Below are positions 34,029 through 42,770 of a stretch of DNA of 64,000 nt, piece after piece (the first letter of the stretch is position 1; every line of letters begins with the position of its first letter). The DNA is from an uncultured Flavobacteriaceae bacterium (GTDB lineage Bacteria > Bacteroidota > Bacteroidia > Flavobacteriales > Flavobacteriaceae). The position numbers and the translations under genes are program-made. Where the stretch lies: the NCBI GenBank assembly GCA_947500385.1, contig CANMSA010000001.1, positions 124,001-188,000 of the forward strand, given 5' to 3'. The notes below the pieces were generated by a model. That model saw only the letters and a program-made list of their open reading frames with translations. It made no database searches and was not told the DNA's origin.

Positions 34029-35162
34029 ATGCATTTAAAAAAGTACCTTCTAATCGGGTCGTTGCTATTGACCTTAACAAGTTTTAGTGATACCCATAGT
34101 ACCACGCCCAACCCCATACTAACCAGGCACGACAAAGAGGAGGCCGAGTTCCTTAAAATTGCCGAGCAGTTCGAAAAATACATGTGTCATTTAAACCTAC
34201 CGGATTGCGAGGGTACCATCGTAGCGGATCAATGGGTATTGTCCGCCGCACATTGCGCCGAACTTGTTGTGGAAAAATTTAATGCCAAAAGGAAACATTT
34301 TGTGATCATAAACGACCTCGAAGTTGAGGTAGATAAGGTCATCATGTACAACGACTGGGAGGAGCGCCAAGCGGATATTGCATTATTGCATCTAAAGACC
34401 AAACCCACGGACGCGATGCAGGGCAAATTATATGTGGATGAAGATGAAGTAGACAAGCTGATCTACATGGTGGGTAAAGGGGACAAAGGAGACGGATTAG
34501 TGGGTGTAAACGGTAACGACGGAAAACAAAGAGGCGCCACCAATAGAATTGAAACGGCCACTGAGAAATGGTTGTCATGGACCTTCGATCATCCGGATAC
34601 CCAAACAAAATACCTCACGGAATATGAAGGAATTAGTGGCCCGGGTGATAGCGGAGGACCCGCTTTTATTCTTAAAAACGATACGGTGTACTTGGCCGGA
34701 ATTAGTGCATGGCAAGATACAAAAGGGGGAGAGGAAGGACTCTATGGGGTTATAGAAAACTATACAAGAGTATCGCAATACATCCAATGGATCCAAGAAG
34801 AAATGACCGGAAACGGGAGCGAATCCGAAGCCATATTAAGGGTAGCACCGTCGCCTGATGCTACCGTATATAAACCAAAAGCCATAGATATAGACTCGAA
34901 GACTTTAAAACAATATGTTGGTGAATATGTCATAAAGAAGACGACCCTAAAGGTGTACACCAAAGAGAATGACACCAAACTGTATCTTTTCGTGCCTACC
35001 AATCCAGAATTCGACTTTATAGCCACCGGGGAACACAAATTTGCTTCGAAACTATTTGAAGGATTTCAATTGGAGTTCAAGAATCGCGAAAATGGGGTTT
35101 TTAATGAACTAATCGTAACACAACCGGAACCCGACGGGGCCTTCAAAGCGGTTCGTAAATAA
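34029..35162 (+). CDS. Secreted trypsin-like serine protease
   Basis: A 377-aa exported protein (signal peptide up to about SFSDTHS). The S1 triad is complete: H75 in LSAAHC, D116 in ADIALLHL, S208 in GDSGGP. The insert between D and S contains an unusual Gly/Asp-rich loop, GKGDKGDGLVGVNGNDG. The last ~95 residues (KQYVGEYVIKKTTLKVYTKE, then LFEGFQLEFKNRENG) form a small C-terminal domain of the DUF3471 kind that follows enzymes such as beta-lactamases. An extracellular or periplasmic peptidase; substrate unknown. Confidence 0.85.
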   Translation: MHLKKYLLIGSLLLTLTSFSDTHSTTPNPILTRHDKEEAEFLKIAEQFEKYMCHLNLPDCEGTIVADQWVLSAAHCAELVVEKFNAKRKHFVIINDLEVEVDKVIMYNDWEERQADIALLHLKTKPTDAMQGKLYVDEDEVDKLIYMVGKGDKGDGLVGVNGNDGKQRGATNRIETATEKWLSWTFDHPDTQTKYLTEYEGISGPGDSGGPAFILKNDTVYLAGISAWQDTKGGEEGLYGVIENYTRVSQYIQWIQEEMTGNGSESEAILRVAPSPDATVYKPKAIDIDSKTLKQYVGEYVIKKTTLKVYTKENDTKLYLFVPTNPEFDFIATGEHKFASKLFEGFQLEFKNRENGVFNELIVTQPEPDGAFKAVRK

Positions 35163-35330
35163 ACAAGGAGAAACGAAAAGGTTTACAGCTAGTTCTCCAC
35201 ACCATAACGGAAAATGTATCAATTCAAACTACCCTTTCAAACTTCGGACGAACATTGGAGAATTTGGGTGTACAACTTCGTATTATTCTAAATACATCCG
35301 GATTCTTTTTCAGTTGAAGGGGGTAAACCC

Positions 35331-35357
35331 TTGGAGTTGCTAAAAAGCTTATCTTGG
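35331..35357 (+). promoter_or_regulatory. Promoter of double-GNAT gene
   Basis: TTG at 35331, 16-base spacer, TATCTTGG at 35350, 43 bases ahead of the ATG. It is nearly identical in the -7 box to the promoter at 31847. Confidence 0.45.
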
Positions 35358-35400
35358 TTGCGGGCCACGTGTTTCAACAGCGCGTATCAAAAAAACCGGC

Positions 35401-36240
35401 ATGCAACTCAAAACCTTAAAAGGAATCGGCACCAGAGAAATTACAAGCGTTTTTAACGCCTCTTTTGCCGATTATTTTATTCCTTTTAATCTCACTGAAG
35501 CACAATTAGCAGCCAAAATGCGCGCAGATAAAACGGACCTAGAGCTATCCGTAGGGGTTTTTGAAAAAGGGCAGCTTATCGGGTTTGTTTTACACGGTTT
35601 TGATAGTATACAAAACGAACAAGTAGTGTACAACGGGGGCACCGGTGTGATTCCCAAAAAAAGGGGTGCCGGACTCACAAAGCAGATGTATCATTTTATC
35701 CTACCGGTTTTAATTGAAAAAGGAATCGATAGGCTCATACTGGAAGTGATTTCCGAGAACATCCAAGCCATTAAATCGTATAAAAAGTCAGGCTTTCGCG
35801 TTAAAAGGCAATTGGTGTGCTATAAGGGAACGGTTGAAATAGCGAACATGAATACCCTTTTAGAAATTGTCGAATTACAACACTACAATTGGGACCTCAT
35901 GACCTCCTTCTGGGACGTTACCCCTACTTGGCAAAACGCGATACATATCGTTAATGAAATAAGGGACACTACCGTTTCGTTGGGCGCTTTTAGGAACAAT
36001 CAGTTGGTAGGCTACGTGATTTATAACCCTGCCAGCAAACGCATACAGCAGCTCGCGGTCAATAAAAATTGTAGGAGAATCGGTATTGGGACTGCCCTCC
36101 TTTCCAAATTAACCGCCGTTTATGGTAATAAGATGTCGGTCATCAATGTGGATAAACGATCAAAGGAAACAAACCGTTTTTTTACTTCCATCGGCTTGGA
36201 ACCCCATCTAGAACAATTAGAAATGGAATTCGAATTGTAG
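35401..36240 (+). CDS. Tandem GNAT acetyltransferase
   Basis: A 279-aa protein made of two GNAT folds. The first (about 1-150) has GGTGVIPKKRGAGLTKQMY, the acetyl-CoA motif A with RGAGL, and EVISENIQAIKSYKKSGF. The second (about 150-279) has LAVNKNCRRIGIGTALLSKL (RRxGxG/A) and a C-terminal NRFFTSIGL. Only one copy may be catalytically competent, which is common in double-GNAT proteins. The target amine is unknown. Followed by array D. Confidence 0.75.
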   Translation: MQLKTLKGIGTREITSVFNASFADYFIPFNLTEAQLAAKMRADKTDLELSVGVFEKGQLIGFVLHGFDSIQNEQVVYNGGTGVIPKKRGAGLTKQMYHFILPVLIEKGIDRLILEVISENIQAIKSYKKSGFRVKRQLVCYKGTVEIANMNTLLEIVELQHYNWDLMTSFWDVTPTWQNAIHIVNEIRDTTVSLGAFRNNQLVGYVIYNPASKRIQQLAVNKNCRRIGIGTALLSKLTAVYGNKMSVINVDKRSKETNRFFTSIGLEPHLEQLEMEFEL

Positions 36241-36284
36241 CCTAACAAATTGGTTGTGGCATGTGGAAAAAGTTGGAGTCCAGT

Positions 36285-36776
36285 TTGAAAAAGACAATCT
36301 CAAAAATCAAGCACAAACTCAAATACAAGTTCAAGTGCAAGTGCAAGTTCAAGTGCAAGAATCAAGTGCAAGTTCAAAATGCTTTTTGGTGGATGGAGAA
36401 ATAAATACAAATTCAAACGTCAAATTCAAATACAAGTACAAGTGCAAGAATCAAGTGCAAGTTCAAAATGCTTTTTGGTGGATGGAAAAAATAAATACAA
36501 ATTCAAACGTCAAATACAAATACAAGTTCAAGTTCAAAACAAATGACGCGCGACGGATTCCCGGGGAATAACCAACCTACTTTCTACTAATTACTTTTTA
36601 CTTAATACTAACTACTGAATACTGATTACTAAATACTGACTACTGATTACTTTTTACTTAATACTCACTACTGATTACTGAATACTGTTTACTGAAAACT
36701 GATTACTGATTACTGATTACTGCTTACTGCTTACTGATTACTGATTACTGATTACTGAACACTGAAAACTAGCAAC
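36285..36776 (+). repeat. Composite intergenic repeat array D
   Basis: The first part is CAAGTT/CAAGTG hexamers with a duplicated element (GCTTTTTGGTGGATGG at about 36379 and 36469, each followed by AAATACAAATTCAAACG). The second part (36580-36770) is about 25 TTACTG-type units (GATTACT, AATACTG, TTTACTG, CTTACTG). The hexamer part produces a frame of QVQVQ codons, which I regard as non-coding. Confidence 0.75.
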
Positions 36777-36895
36777 CATTTCCCATTGTAAATAACGAAT
36801 AGCCAACACTTTTACACCTTTTTCTACCACTTATTACTCGCTGCTATGCAAAAGCCCTAAAAACGATGTAAATCTGTATAAGAATTGGTTGTTTT

Positions 36896-36914
36896 AGAGA
36901 GATTTCCTCTCTCT
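36896..36914 (+). other. Small hairpin before lipoprotein gene
   Basis: AGAGAGA / TCTCTCT, a 7-bp stem with a 5-base loop, followed by TTATTTG. Could be a terminator for transcripts running out of array D or part of a regulator site. Confidence 0.3.
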
Positions 36915-37024
36915 TTATTTGCTAACTAACCAGTGCTTTGGGTCATTGTTAAAAGTCAAGAGATATATTTTTTAGTCCGCTCATGCCCACAATGCCAAAT
37001 GAACATGAACAAAATGATACTCCT

Positions 37025-37453
37025 ATGAAAAAAATCCTTTCAACACTGATTGTGGTACTGGCTTTGAACAGTTGTGCCGATAAAACAACCGCCGAGGAAA
37101 AAATAATTCCCGAAGAAACGACAGAAGCAGTAGAAAAACAAAACTGTGCCGACTTCAAAACTGGTATTTATACCTATTCCGACCCATCGAATAACGAAGT
37201 AAAGGTGATTCGATCAGATTCCACCCAAGCTGAGTTGTTTATCAAAGAAGGGGTCGCGCTGCACAGTTCGATACAGTGGATAGACGACTGTACATATGTG
37301 TTAACCATAATAGGGGCCTTGAATATAGAAGGGAAAGATATTATTGGAAAAACGGCCGAAGTCGAAATCATCGACGTACAATCAGATAAACTTACGGTAG
37401 TAACCAAAAGTGACGAAGGCAATGTACAATTGGAAATGACCAAGGTGCAATAA
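37025..37453 (+). CDS. Small lipoprotein of unknown function
   Basis: A 142-aa protein, start at 37025 chosen by its signal peptide (MKKILSTLIVVLALNSC, lipobox ALNSC). Mature part: Glu/Thr-rich tether (ADKTTAEEKIIPEETTEAVE), then a small beta-rich domain with a repeated pattern (FKTGIYTYSDPSNNEV, then VLTIIGALNIEGKDIIG). Two internal Cys (NCADF and DDCTY) may form a disulphide. Not recognised. Located between arrays D and E. Confidence 0.7.
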   Translation: MKKILSTLIVVLALNSCADKTTAEEKIIPEETTEAVEKQNCADFKTGIYTYSDPSNNEVKVIRSDSTQAELFIKEGVALHSSIQWIDDCTYVLTIIGALNIEGKDIIGKTAEVEIIDVQSDKLTVVTKSDEGNVQLEMTKVQ

Positions 37454-37960
37454 AATACAAACACAAATATCAAACTCAAATACAAGTTCAAGTTCAAGTT
37501 CAAAATAAGTGCCAAGTGATAGGTTCTTAGAGAACAGCTTACTTATTTTCTACCAAAAACTGCCTACTGATTACTTTTTACTTAATACTAACTACTGATT
37601 ACTGAATACCCTCCACCGCTAATTGCTCATTGTACATTGCCAAACGAACAGTCCTTCATTAAATACAAACACATATATCAAACTCAAACACAAATATCAA
37701 ACACAAATACAAGTTCAAGTTCAAGTTCAAGTTCAAAATAAGTGCCGAGCGATAAATTCTTAGAGAACAGCTTACTTGCTTTCTACCAAAAACTGCCTAC
37801 TGATTACCGTTTACTGATTACTTCTTACTGCTTACTGATTACCGTTTACTGATTACTGATTACCGATTACTGCCCACTGAATACTGAATACCGCCCACTG
37901 AATACCCTCCACCGCTAATTGCTCATTGTACATTGCCAAGCGAAGCGCCCCAACTGCTTT
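37454..37960 (+). repeat. Composite intergenic repeat array E (tandem duplication)
   Basis: Two consecutive units. Each has a CAAATATCAAACTC hexamer run; then a ~68-bp segment (37506 and 37739) beginning AAGTGCC and containing TTAGAGAACAGCTTACTT; then TTACTG heptamers; then an end CCCTCCACCGCTAATTGCTC, with CATTGTACATTGCCAA (37609 and 37903). The copies differ by scattered substitutions, so the duplication is not recent. Confidence 0.75.
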
Positions 37961-38030
37961 AACATTTTTTAACCCTCTCAACTGTAAGTAGTTCGTACAT
38001 TAGCCCACAAAGCTTAAAAAAGAAAAACAC

Positions 38031-38729
38031 ATGCATATATTCAAAACCTTCTTGCTTGCAACCGTGGTGTTGTTTTCGACCAGTTGCCAATCACACGATA
38101 AAGAAAATAAAAAGGCCACCATTGCCGAAACGACCCCCGTGGTTTCCATGGAAACCGAAAAAATGAGTCCACAAGAGCTAGGCGACTATGAGACCGCCTA
38201 TTTCGCTAGTGGTTGCTTCTGGTGTGTAGAAGCTATTTTTGAAAGTGTAAAAGGTGTTAAGGAAGCCGTATCGGGCTATGCCGGTGGAACGGAAGACAAT
38301 CCCACCTATGATCAAGTGGGCCGCGGACTTACCAGTCATGCCGAAGCTGTAAAAGTATACTACGATCCCGAAGTTATTTCTTTTACCGCCTTGGTACAGG
38401 TGTTTTTTGGGTCGCACGACCCTACTAGCTTAAACCGCCAAGGGCCCGACAGAGGACCACAGTACCGATCGGTAGCCTTCTATAAAAACGAACAAGAAAA
38501 GGAAATTATAGAAGCTTATATTGGGGCCTTGAACGATCAGAACGTGTACGAGGGCGCCACCATTACTACGGAAGTAACGGCCTTTACCAAATTCTATGAT
38601 GCAGAAGACTATCACCAGGATTATGAAAAGAAACATCCGAACAATTCGTACATCACGAATGTTTCGATTCCCCGATTGAACCGGTTCAAGAAAAATTTTC
38701 CCGATTATTTGAAAGAATCGGCACATTAA
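38031..38729 (+). CDS. msrA: Peptide methionine sulfoxide reductase MsrA, lipoprotein form
   Basis: A 232-aa protein. The signal peptide ends in a lipobox (FSTSC), so it is membrane-attached and acts in the periplasm. The catalytic signature GCFWC contains C62; GYAGG, then NPTYDQVGRGLTSHAEAV and FFGSHDPTSLNRQGPDRGPQYRS complete the MsrA fold. It reduces Met-S-oxide in proteins. Recycling Cys residues are not obvious in the C-terminus, so electrons probably come from an external thioredoxin-like protein. A terminator follows. MsrB is not in the window. Confidence 0.9.
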   Translation: MHIFKTFLLATVVLFSTSCQSHDKENKKATIAETTPVVSMETEKMSPQELGDYETAYFASGCFWCVEAIFESVKGVKEAVSGYAGGTEDNPTYDQVGRGLTSHAEAVKVYYDPEVISFTALVQVFFGSHDPTSLNRQGPDRGPQYRSVAFYKNEQEKEIIEAYIGALNDQNVYEGATITTEVTAFTKFYDAEDYHQDYEKKHPNNSYITNVSIPRLNRFKKNFPDYLKESAH

Positions 38730-38756
38730 TATAAAAACCTTCCCGTTTAATAAATT

Positions 38757-38786
38757 AAAAGCGACCACACCCGGTCGCTTTTTTAT
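38757..38786 (+). terminator. Rho-independent terminator after msrA
   Basis: A 10-bp stem AAAAGCGACC / GGTCGCTTTT around a 6-base loop, followed by TTTTATTT. Confidence 0.85.
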
Positions 38787-38835
38787 TTGTGGATATTACG
38801 GCCTATATTTAGTAGCTTAAACGAACATTCCAAAA

Positions 38836-40224
38836 ATGAATAAAGCTACTTTTTCTACGCTGTTCTGCAGCGCACTGGCGACCGCACTTATAATAGGTTG
38901 TGCCGAAACGCCCAAAGACGAAACACCATGGGTTTCGTTGTTTGACGGTGAAACCTTAAATGGATGGGTCCAAAAAGGAGGTGCCGCCCAATATGAAGTG
39001 CGAAACAATACCATTGTGGGCACCACCGTACATGATACGCCCAATTCCTTTATGACTTCCGAGAAGCTATACGGAGATTTCATCCTAGAATTCGAGTACC
39101 TGGTGGATTCGACCATGAACTCAGGGGTACAAATTCGAAGCAATAGCCTCCCCTATTACATGAACGGGAGAGTACACGGGTATCAGGTAGAGATAGACCC
39201 CTCCGACAGGGCATGGAGTGCCGGAATTTATGATGAGGCCCGCAGGGGATGGCTCAATACGATGGAAGACAACCCCAAAGCCCAATGGGCATTCAAACAA
39301 AATGACTGGAACCAATACCGGATCGAAGCCATAGCGGATACCCTTAAGACCTGGATCAACGGAGTGCCCGCCGCATATTTGATAGACGACCGTACGGCCA
39401 AGGGCTTTATAGGATTACAGGTGCATAGCATTGGTAAGGATCAAAAAGAAGGCACCGAAATTGTTTGGAAAAATATTCGGATCCTGACCGATAGCCTTTC
39501 AAAATACGCGACACCCTCTCCCCTTACCCCCATCATCACCAAAAACCAACTGACCCAGGGCGAAGCCAAAGACGGCTGGCAACTATTGTGGGACGGAAAG
39601 ACTACCGACGGATGGCGGGGCGCTCGATTGGATTCGTTTCCGAAAACCGGATGGAAAATTGAAGAGGGCATCTTAACGGTACTGCCGTCGGGAGGGGAAG
39701 AATCTGCGGCCGGAGGTGATATTGTAACCACCGAAGTCTATGGAGATTTTGAGCTAAAGCTCGACTTTAAGATAAGCGAAGGCGCCAATAGCGGTATCAA
39801 ATACTATGTAGACACCGATTTGAACAAAGGGCCCGGTTCTTCTATTGGCTTGGAATATCAGATACTTGACGATGCCCGTCACCCCGATGCCAAACTGGGA
39901 AATCATGAGGGAAGCCGTACGGTAGCTTCTTTGTACGACTTGATCAAAGCGGACCCGAACAAGCATATGAACGAAATAGGGGAATGGAATACCGCCCATA
40001 TTGTTTCCAAGAACGGGCATACCGAGCATTGGCTCAATGGCACCAAAGTATTGGAATATGAACGAAAGAGCGATGCCTACAAAACTTTGGTGGCCGAAAG
40101 TAAGTATGCCAAGTGGCCCAATTTCGGTGAAGGGGATACCGGTTCTATTTTACTGCAAGACCATGGGGATAAAGTATCCTTCCGAAATATAAAAATTAAA
40201 CCCATTCAAAAAGAGCAGCCATGA
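38836..40224 (+). CDS. Double-domain DUF1080 lipoprotein (3-keto-glycoside hydrolase/lyase type)
   Basis: A 462-aa lipoprotein (lipobox IIGC). Two DUF1080 concanavalin-like domains lie in tandem: residues ~30-220 (WVSLFDGETLNGW, then FEYLVDSTMNSGVQIRS) and ~240-460 (LLWDGKTTDGWRG, then LKLDFKISEGANSGIKYYV). DUF1080 enzymes act on 3-keto-glucosides or disaccharides, cleaving a glycoside after oxidation at C3. The gene overlaps the next, an oxidoreductase with a Tat signal, by 4 bases, and a second such oxidoreductase follows; this matches the oxidise-then-cleave pathway. The enzymatic assignment is from family knowledge, not shown here. Confidence 0.8.
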   Translation: MNKATFSTLFCSALATALIIGCAETPKDETPWVSLFDGETLNGWVQKGGAAQYEVRNNTIVGTTVHDTPNSFMTSEKLYGDFILEFEYLVDSTMNSGVQIRSNSLPYYMNGRVHGYQVEIDPSDRAWSAGIYDEARRGWLNTMEDNPKAQWAFKQNDWNQYRIEAIADTLKTWINGVPAAYLIDDRTAKGFIGLQVHSIGKDQKEGTEIVWKNIRILTDSLSKYATPSPLTPIITKNQLTQGEAKDGWQLLWDGKTTDGWRGARLDSFPKTGWKIEEGILTVLPSGGEESAAGGDIVTTEVYGDFELKLDFKISEGANSGIKYYVDTDLNKGPGSSIGLEYQILDDARHPDAKLGNHEGSRTVASLYDLIKADPNKHMNEIGEWNTAHIVSKNGHTEHWLNGTKVLEYERKSDAYKTLVAESKYAKWPNFGEGDTGSILLQDHGDKVSFRNIKIKPIQKEQP

Positions 40225-41549
40225 CAACTAGACGCAATTTTATTAAAAAAACCGCCTCGGGAACCGCCGCGATGACGCTTGGCGGACTCGTATTCCCACA
40301 AGCCGGAATAGCGAATATTTTGGGTGCAAACGACCATATCAATTGTGCGGTCATTGGCGTACGCAGTCGGGCGAAGGCACATGTCTTGGCTATTCATAAA
40401 GACCCGAACGCGAAGATTCTCTACAGCTGCGATGTAGATGACACCATTATCGAGGAACATAACCAATGGTGCCGATCAACGATAGGATATGTACCCAAGG
40501 TAGAGAAAGACTTTCGGAAGGTTTTGGAAGATAAGGCAGTGGATGCCGTCTTCATTGCCACCCCTGAACATTGGCATGCACCCATGGCAATTTTGGCCAT
40601 GCAGGCAGGCAAACATGTGTATGTTGAAAAACCTTGTAGCCACAATGCCCATGAGAATGTACTGCTCACCCAAGCGCAAAAGAAATATGGCATGAAAGTA
40701 CAGATGGGTAACCAACAACGCTCTGCCGCTACCTCTATTATGGCCATCAAAGATATCAAAGACGGCATCATTGGGGAGGTTTACAAAGGAGAGGCCTACT
40801 ATTCGAACAATCGCGGGTCGATCGGAAAAGGAACTATCATTGATGTACCCAAAACGCTCGACTGGGACCTATGGCAAGGACCGGCCCCAAGAGAATCGTA
40901 TCGCGACAATATACACCCATATAACTGGCATTGGTTCCGCACCTGGGGTACCGGAGAAGTGCATAACAACGGGACCCATGAAATTGATATTTGCCGCTGG
41001 GCGCTTGGGGTAGACCTACCGGAAACCGTGACTTCCTTCGGTGGAAAATACACCTTTGATGATGATTGGCAATTCGTAGACAACCAACAAGTGACCTACA
41101 AATTTAAAGATGATAAATTTATCACATGGACCGGCCATAGCAGAGGGGTATTGAAACCGGAACGCCCCGGTCGAGGTATCACCATTTATGGTAGCAAAGG
41201 ATCAATTCAGTTGGACCGTAATTTTTACAAGCTATTTGATTTACAAGGCAATCCGCTTAAATTTGAATTTGAAAGAGGGGCCAGTGCCACTACCAATACC
41301 CGTGGTGAGGGACAGCTCGATGTAAACCATGTTGCGAATTTCTTTGCGGCGATTCGCAAAGACGTTTCCTTGAACGCGGAAATAAAAGATGCCAGTATTT
41401 CCACGATGCTCTGCCATTTGGGCAATATGGCTCAAGATGCAGGGGAAACCTTGAAAATAGATACGACTACCGGAAAGGTGCTCAATAATGAAACAGCCAT
41501 GAAAAACTGGAAAAGGGAGTACGCCCAAGGGTGGGAGCCCACCCTCTAG
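40221..41549 (+). CDS. Gfo/Idh/MocA oxidoreductase with Tat signal (glycoside 3-dehydrogenase-like)
   Basis: A 442-aa exported NAD(P)-dependent oxidoreductase. The twin-arginine leader begins MTTRRNFIKKTASGTAAMTL. The Rossmann part contains CAVIGVRSRAKAH, then ATPEHWHAPMAILAMQAGKHVYVEKPC with the family EKP lysine. The C-terminal domain contains HNNGTHEIDICRWALGVDLP and HSRGVLKPERPGRG. It follows the DUF1080 gene with an ATGA overlap and probably oxidises sugar moieties at C3 (inference from neighbours). Tat export implies folding and cofactor loading in the cytoplasm. Confidence 0.85.
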   Translation: MTTRRNFIKKTASGTAAMTLGGLVFPQAGIANILGANDHINCAVIGVRSRAKAHVLAIHKDPNAKILYSCDVDDTIIEEHNQWCRSTIGYVPKVEKDFRKVLEDKAVDAVFIATPEHWHAPMAILAMQAGKHVYVEKPCSHNAHENVLLTQAQKKYGMKVQMGNQQRSAATSIMAIKDIKDGIIGEVYKGEAYYSNNRGSIGKGTIIDVPKTLDWDLWQGPAPRESYRDNIHPYNWHWFRTWGTGEVHNNGTHEIDICRWALGVDLPETVTSFGGKYTFDDDWQFVDNQQVTYKFKDDKFITWTGHSRGVLKPERPGRGITIYGSKGSIQLDRNFYKLFDLQGNPLKFEFERGASATTNTRGEGQLDVNHVANFFAAIRKDVSLNAEIKDASISTMLCHLGNMAQDAGETLKIDTTTGKVLNNETAMKNWKREYAQGWEPTL

Positions 41550-41585
41550 CCCATGAATACCCATGTAACAAACTAGGAACAGTAT

Positions 41586-42770
41586 ATGAAAAGAAGAGCG
41601 TTTGTACTAAAAAGCAGCATGGCCACAGCGGCAATGGGGACCTCTGCCCTAGCCATAGGGAAGGTCTTTCATCAAAGTCCCAACGAGACCGTCCGCATGG
41701 GTGTTATCGGTACGGGCGATCGTGGTGGAGGACTGATCCCCTTTATCAACCAGATCGAACATATGCAGGTGGCGGCCTGCTGTGATATTATCCCATCGCG
41801 ACTGGAGAAAGCACTGAGCCTGGTATCTGAAAAAAAAGCCAAGGGCTATAAAGACTATCGCAAGCTCTTGGAAAACCCGGATCTGGACGCTATTTTGATC
41901 GCTACCCCCCTAAACACCCATTCAAAAATCGCTATCGATGCGTTGGATGCCGGAAAACACGTGTACTGTGAAAAAACCATGGCCAAAGGGTACGTCGGCA
42001 TAGAGAACCTCGTAACAAAAGCCACCCACAGCAAACAACTGTTTCAAACCGGGCACCAATATCATAGCTCGCGCTTGTATACCCATGTGGTAGACCTGAT
42101 CAAAAAAGGAAAAGTGGGAAAAATTACGGCCTTTGAATGCCAATGGAATCGCAACGGCGATTGGCGAAGGCCCGTTTCCGAACCGGAATTGGAACGACTG
42201 ATCAACTGGCGGATGTATCGAGAGTTTTCGGGCGGTTTGGTTGCAGAATTGTGTTCGCATCAAATTGATTTCGTCAACTGGGTTACCGAGGCCGTTCCCG
42301 AAAAAGTAATGGGTGTCGGTGGTATCGACTATTGGAAAGACGGTCGTGAAACCTACGATAATGTGCACCTCATTTATAGCTATCCGAAGGGCGTAAAAGC
42401 TAAATTTACTTGTTTGACCAGCAACGCAATGAACGACTACCAGATCAAGGTAATGGGCGATAAGGGAACCCTACTGCTCGACTATAACAGGGCGTGGTTT
42501 TTTCCGGAGGGCAACTATACCAAAGAAATCGGAACCGTAGACGGAGTGGCCGGGGCCACGGTGCAATGGGAACAGGGAAAAGGCATTCCGATCGAAGTGG
42601 GGCATGCCGATCCGAGCAAGCAGGCCCTTATAGATTTTAGGGATAGCATTGCCGACAATACCGAGCCTATTTCAAACATTATAACGGGGGCAAAAGCCGC
42701 CATATGCGTACAAATGGGATTGGATGCCATGCATACCGATCAAATCGTCGCATGGAAAGATATCTTGTAG
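41586..42770 (+). CDS. Gfo/Idh/MocA oxidoreductase, second copy, with signal sequence
   Basis: A 394-aa oxidoreductase. N-terminus MKRRAFVLKSSMATAAMGTS resembles a Tat signal (RRAFVLK). Rossmann motif GVIGTGDRGGG, then ATPLNTHSKIAIDALDAGKHVYCEKTM (EKT in place of EKP), and the C-terminal domain with LVAELCSHQIDFVNWV. Similar in plan to the upstream gene but clearly distinct, so the two may handle different glycosides or successive steps. 36 bases after the previous stop; overlaps the GIN-domain gene by 19 bases. Probably one operon. Confidence 0.85.
   Translation: MKRRAFVLKSSMATAAMGTSALAIGKVFHQSPNETVRMGVIGTGDRGGGLIPFINQIEHMQVAACCDIIPSRLEKALSLVSEKKAKGYKDYRKLLENPDLDAILIATPLNTHSKIAIDALDAGKHVYCEKTMAKGYVGIENLVTKATHSKQLFQTGHQYHSSRLYTHVVDLIKKGKVGKITAFECQWNRNGDWRRPVSEPELERLINWRMYREFSGGLVAELCSHQIDFVNWVTEAVPEKVMGVGGIDYWKDGRETYDNVHLIYSYPKGVKAKFTCLTSNAMNDYQIKVMGDKGTLLLDYNRAWFFPEGNYTKEIGTVDGVAGATVQWEQGKGIPIEVGHADPSKQALIDFRDSIADNTEPISNIITGAKAAICVQMGLDAMHTDQIVAWKDIL

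Noticed and set aside
36254-36571. Open frame with QVQVQVQ and KYKYKFKFK runs
   Set aside because: It is the translation of the CAAGTT/CAAGTG hexamer array; no signal, no ribosome-binding site, and the same DNA occurs in other intergenic gaps.
24066-37960. CRISPR array
   Set aside because: Units are 6-7 bases or a single 47-bp core with no regular unique spacers and no cas genes.
41922-42368. 148-codon minus-strand frame
   Set aside because: Antisense to the second oxidoreductase; shadow frame.
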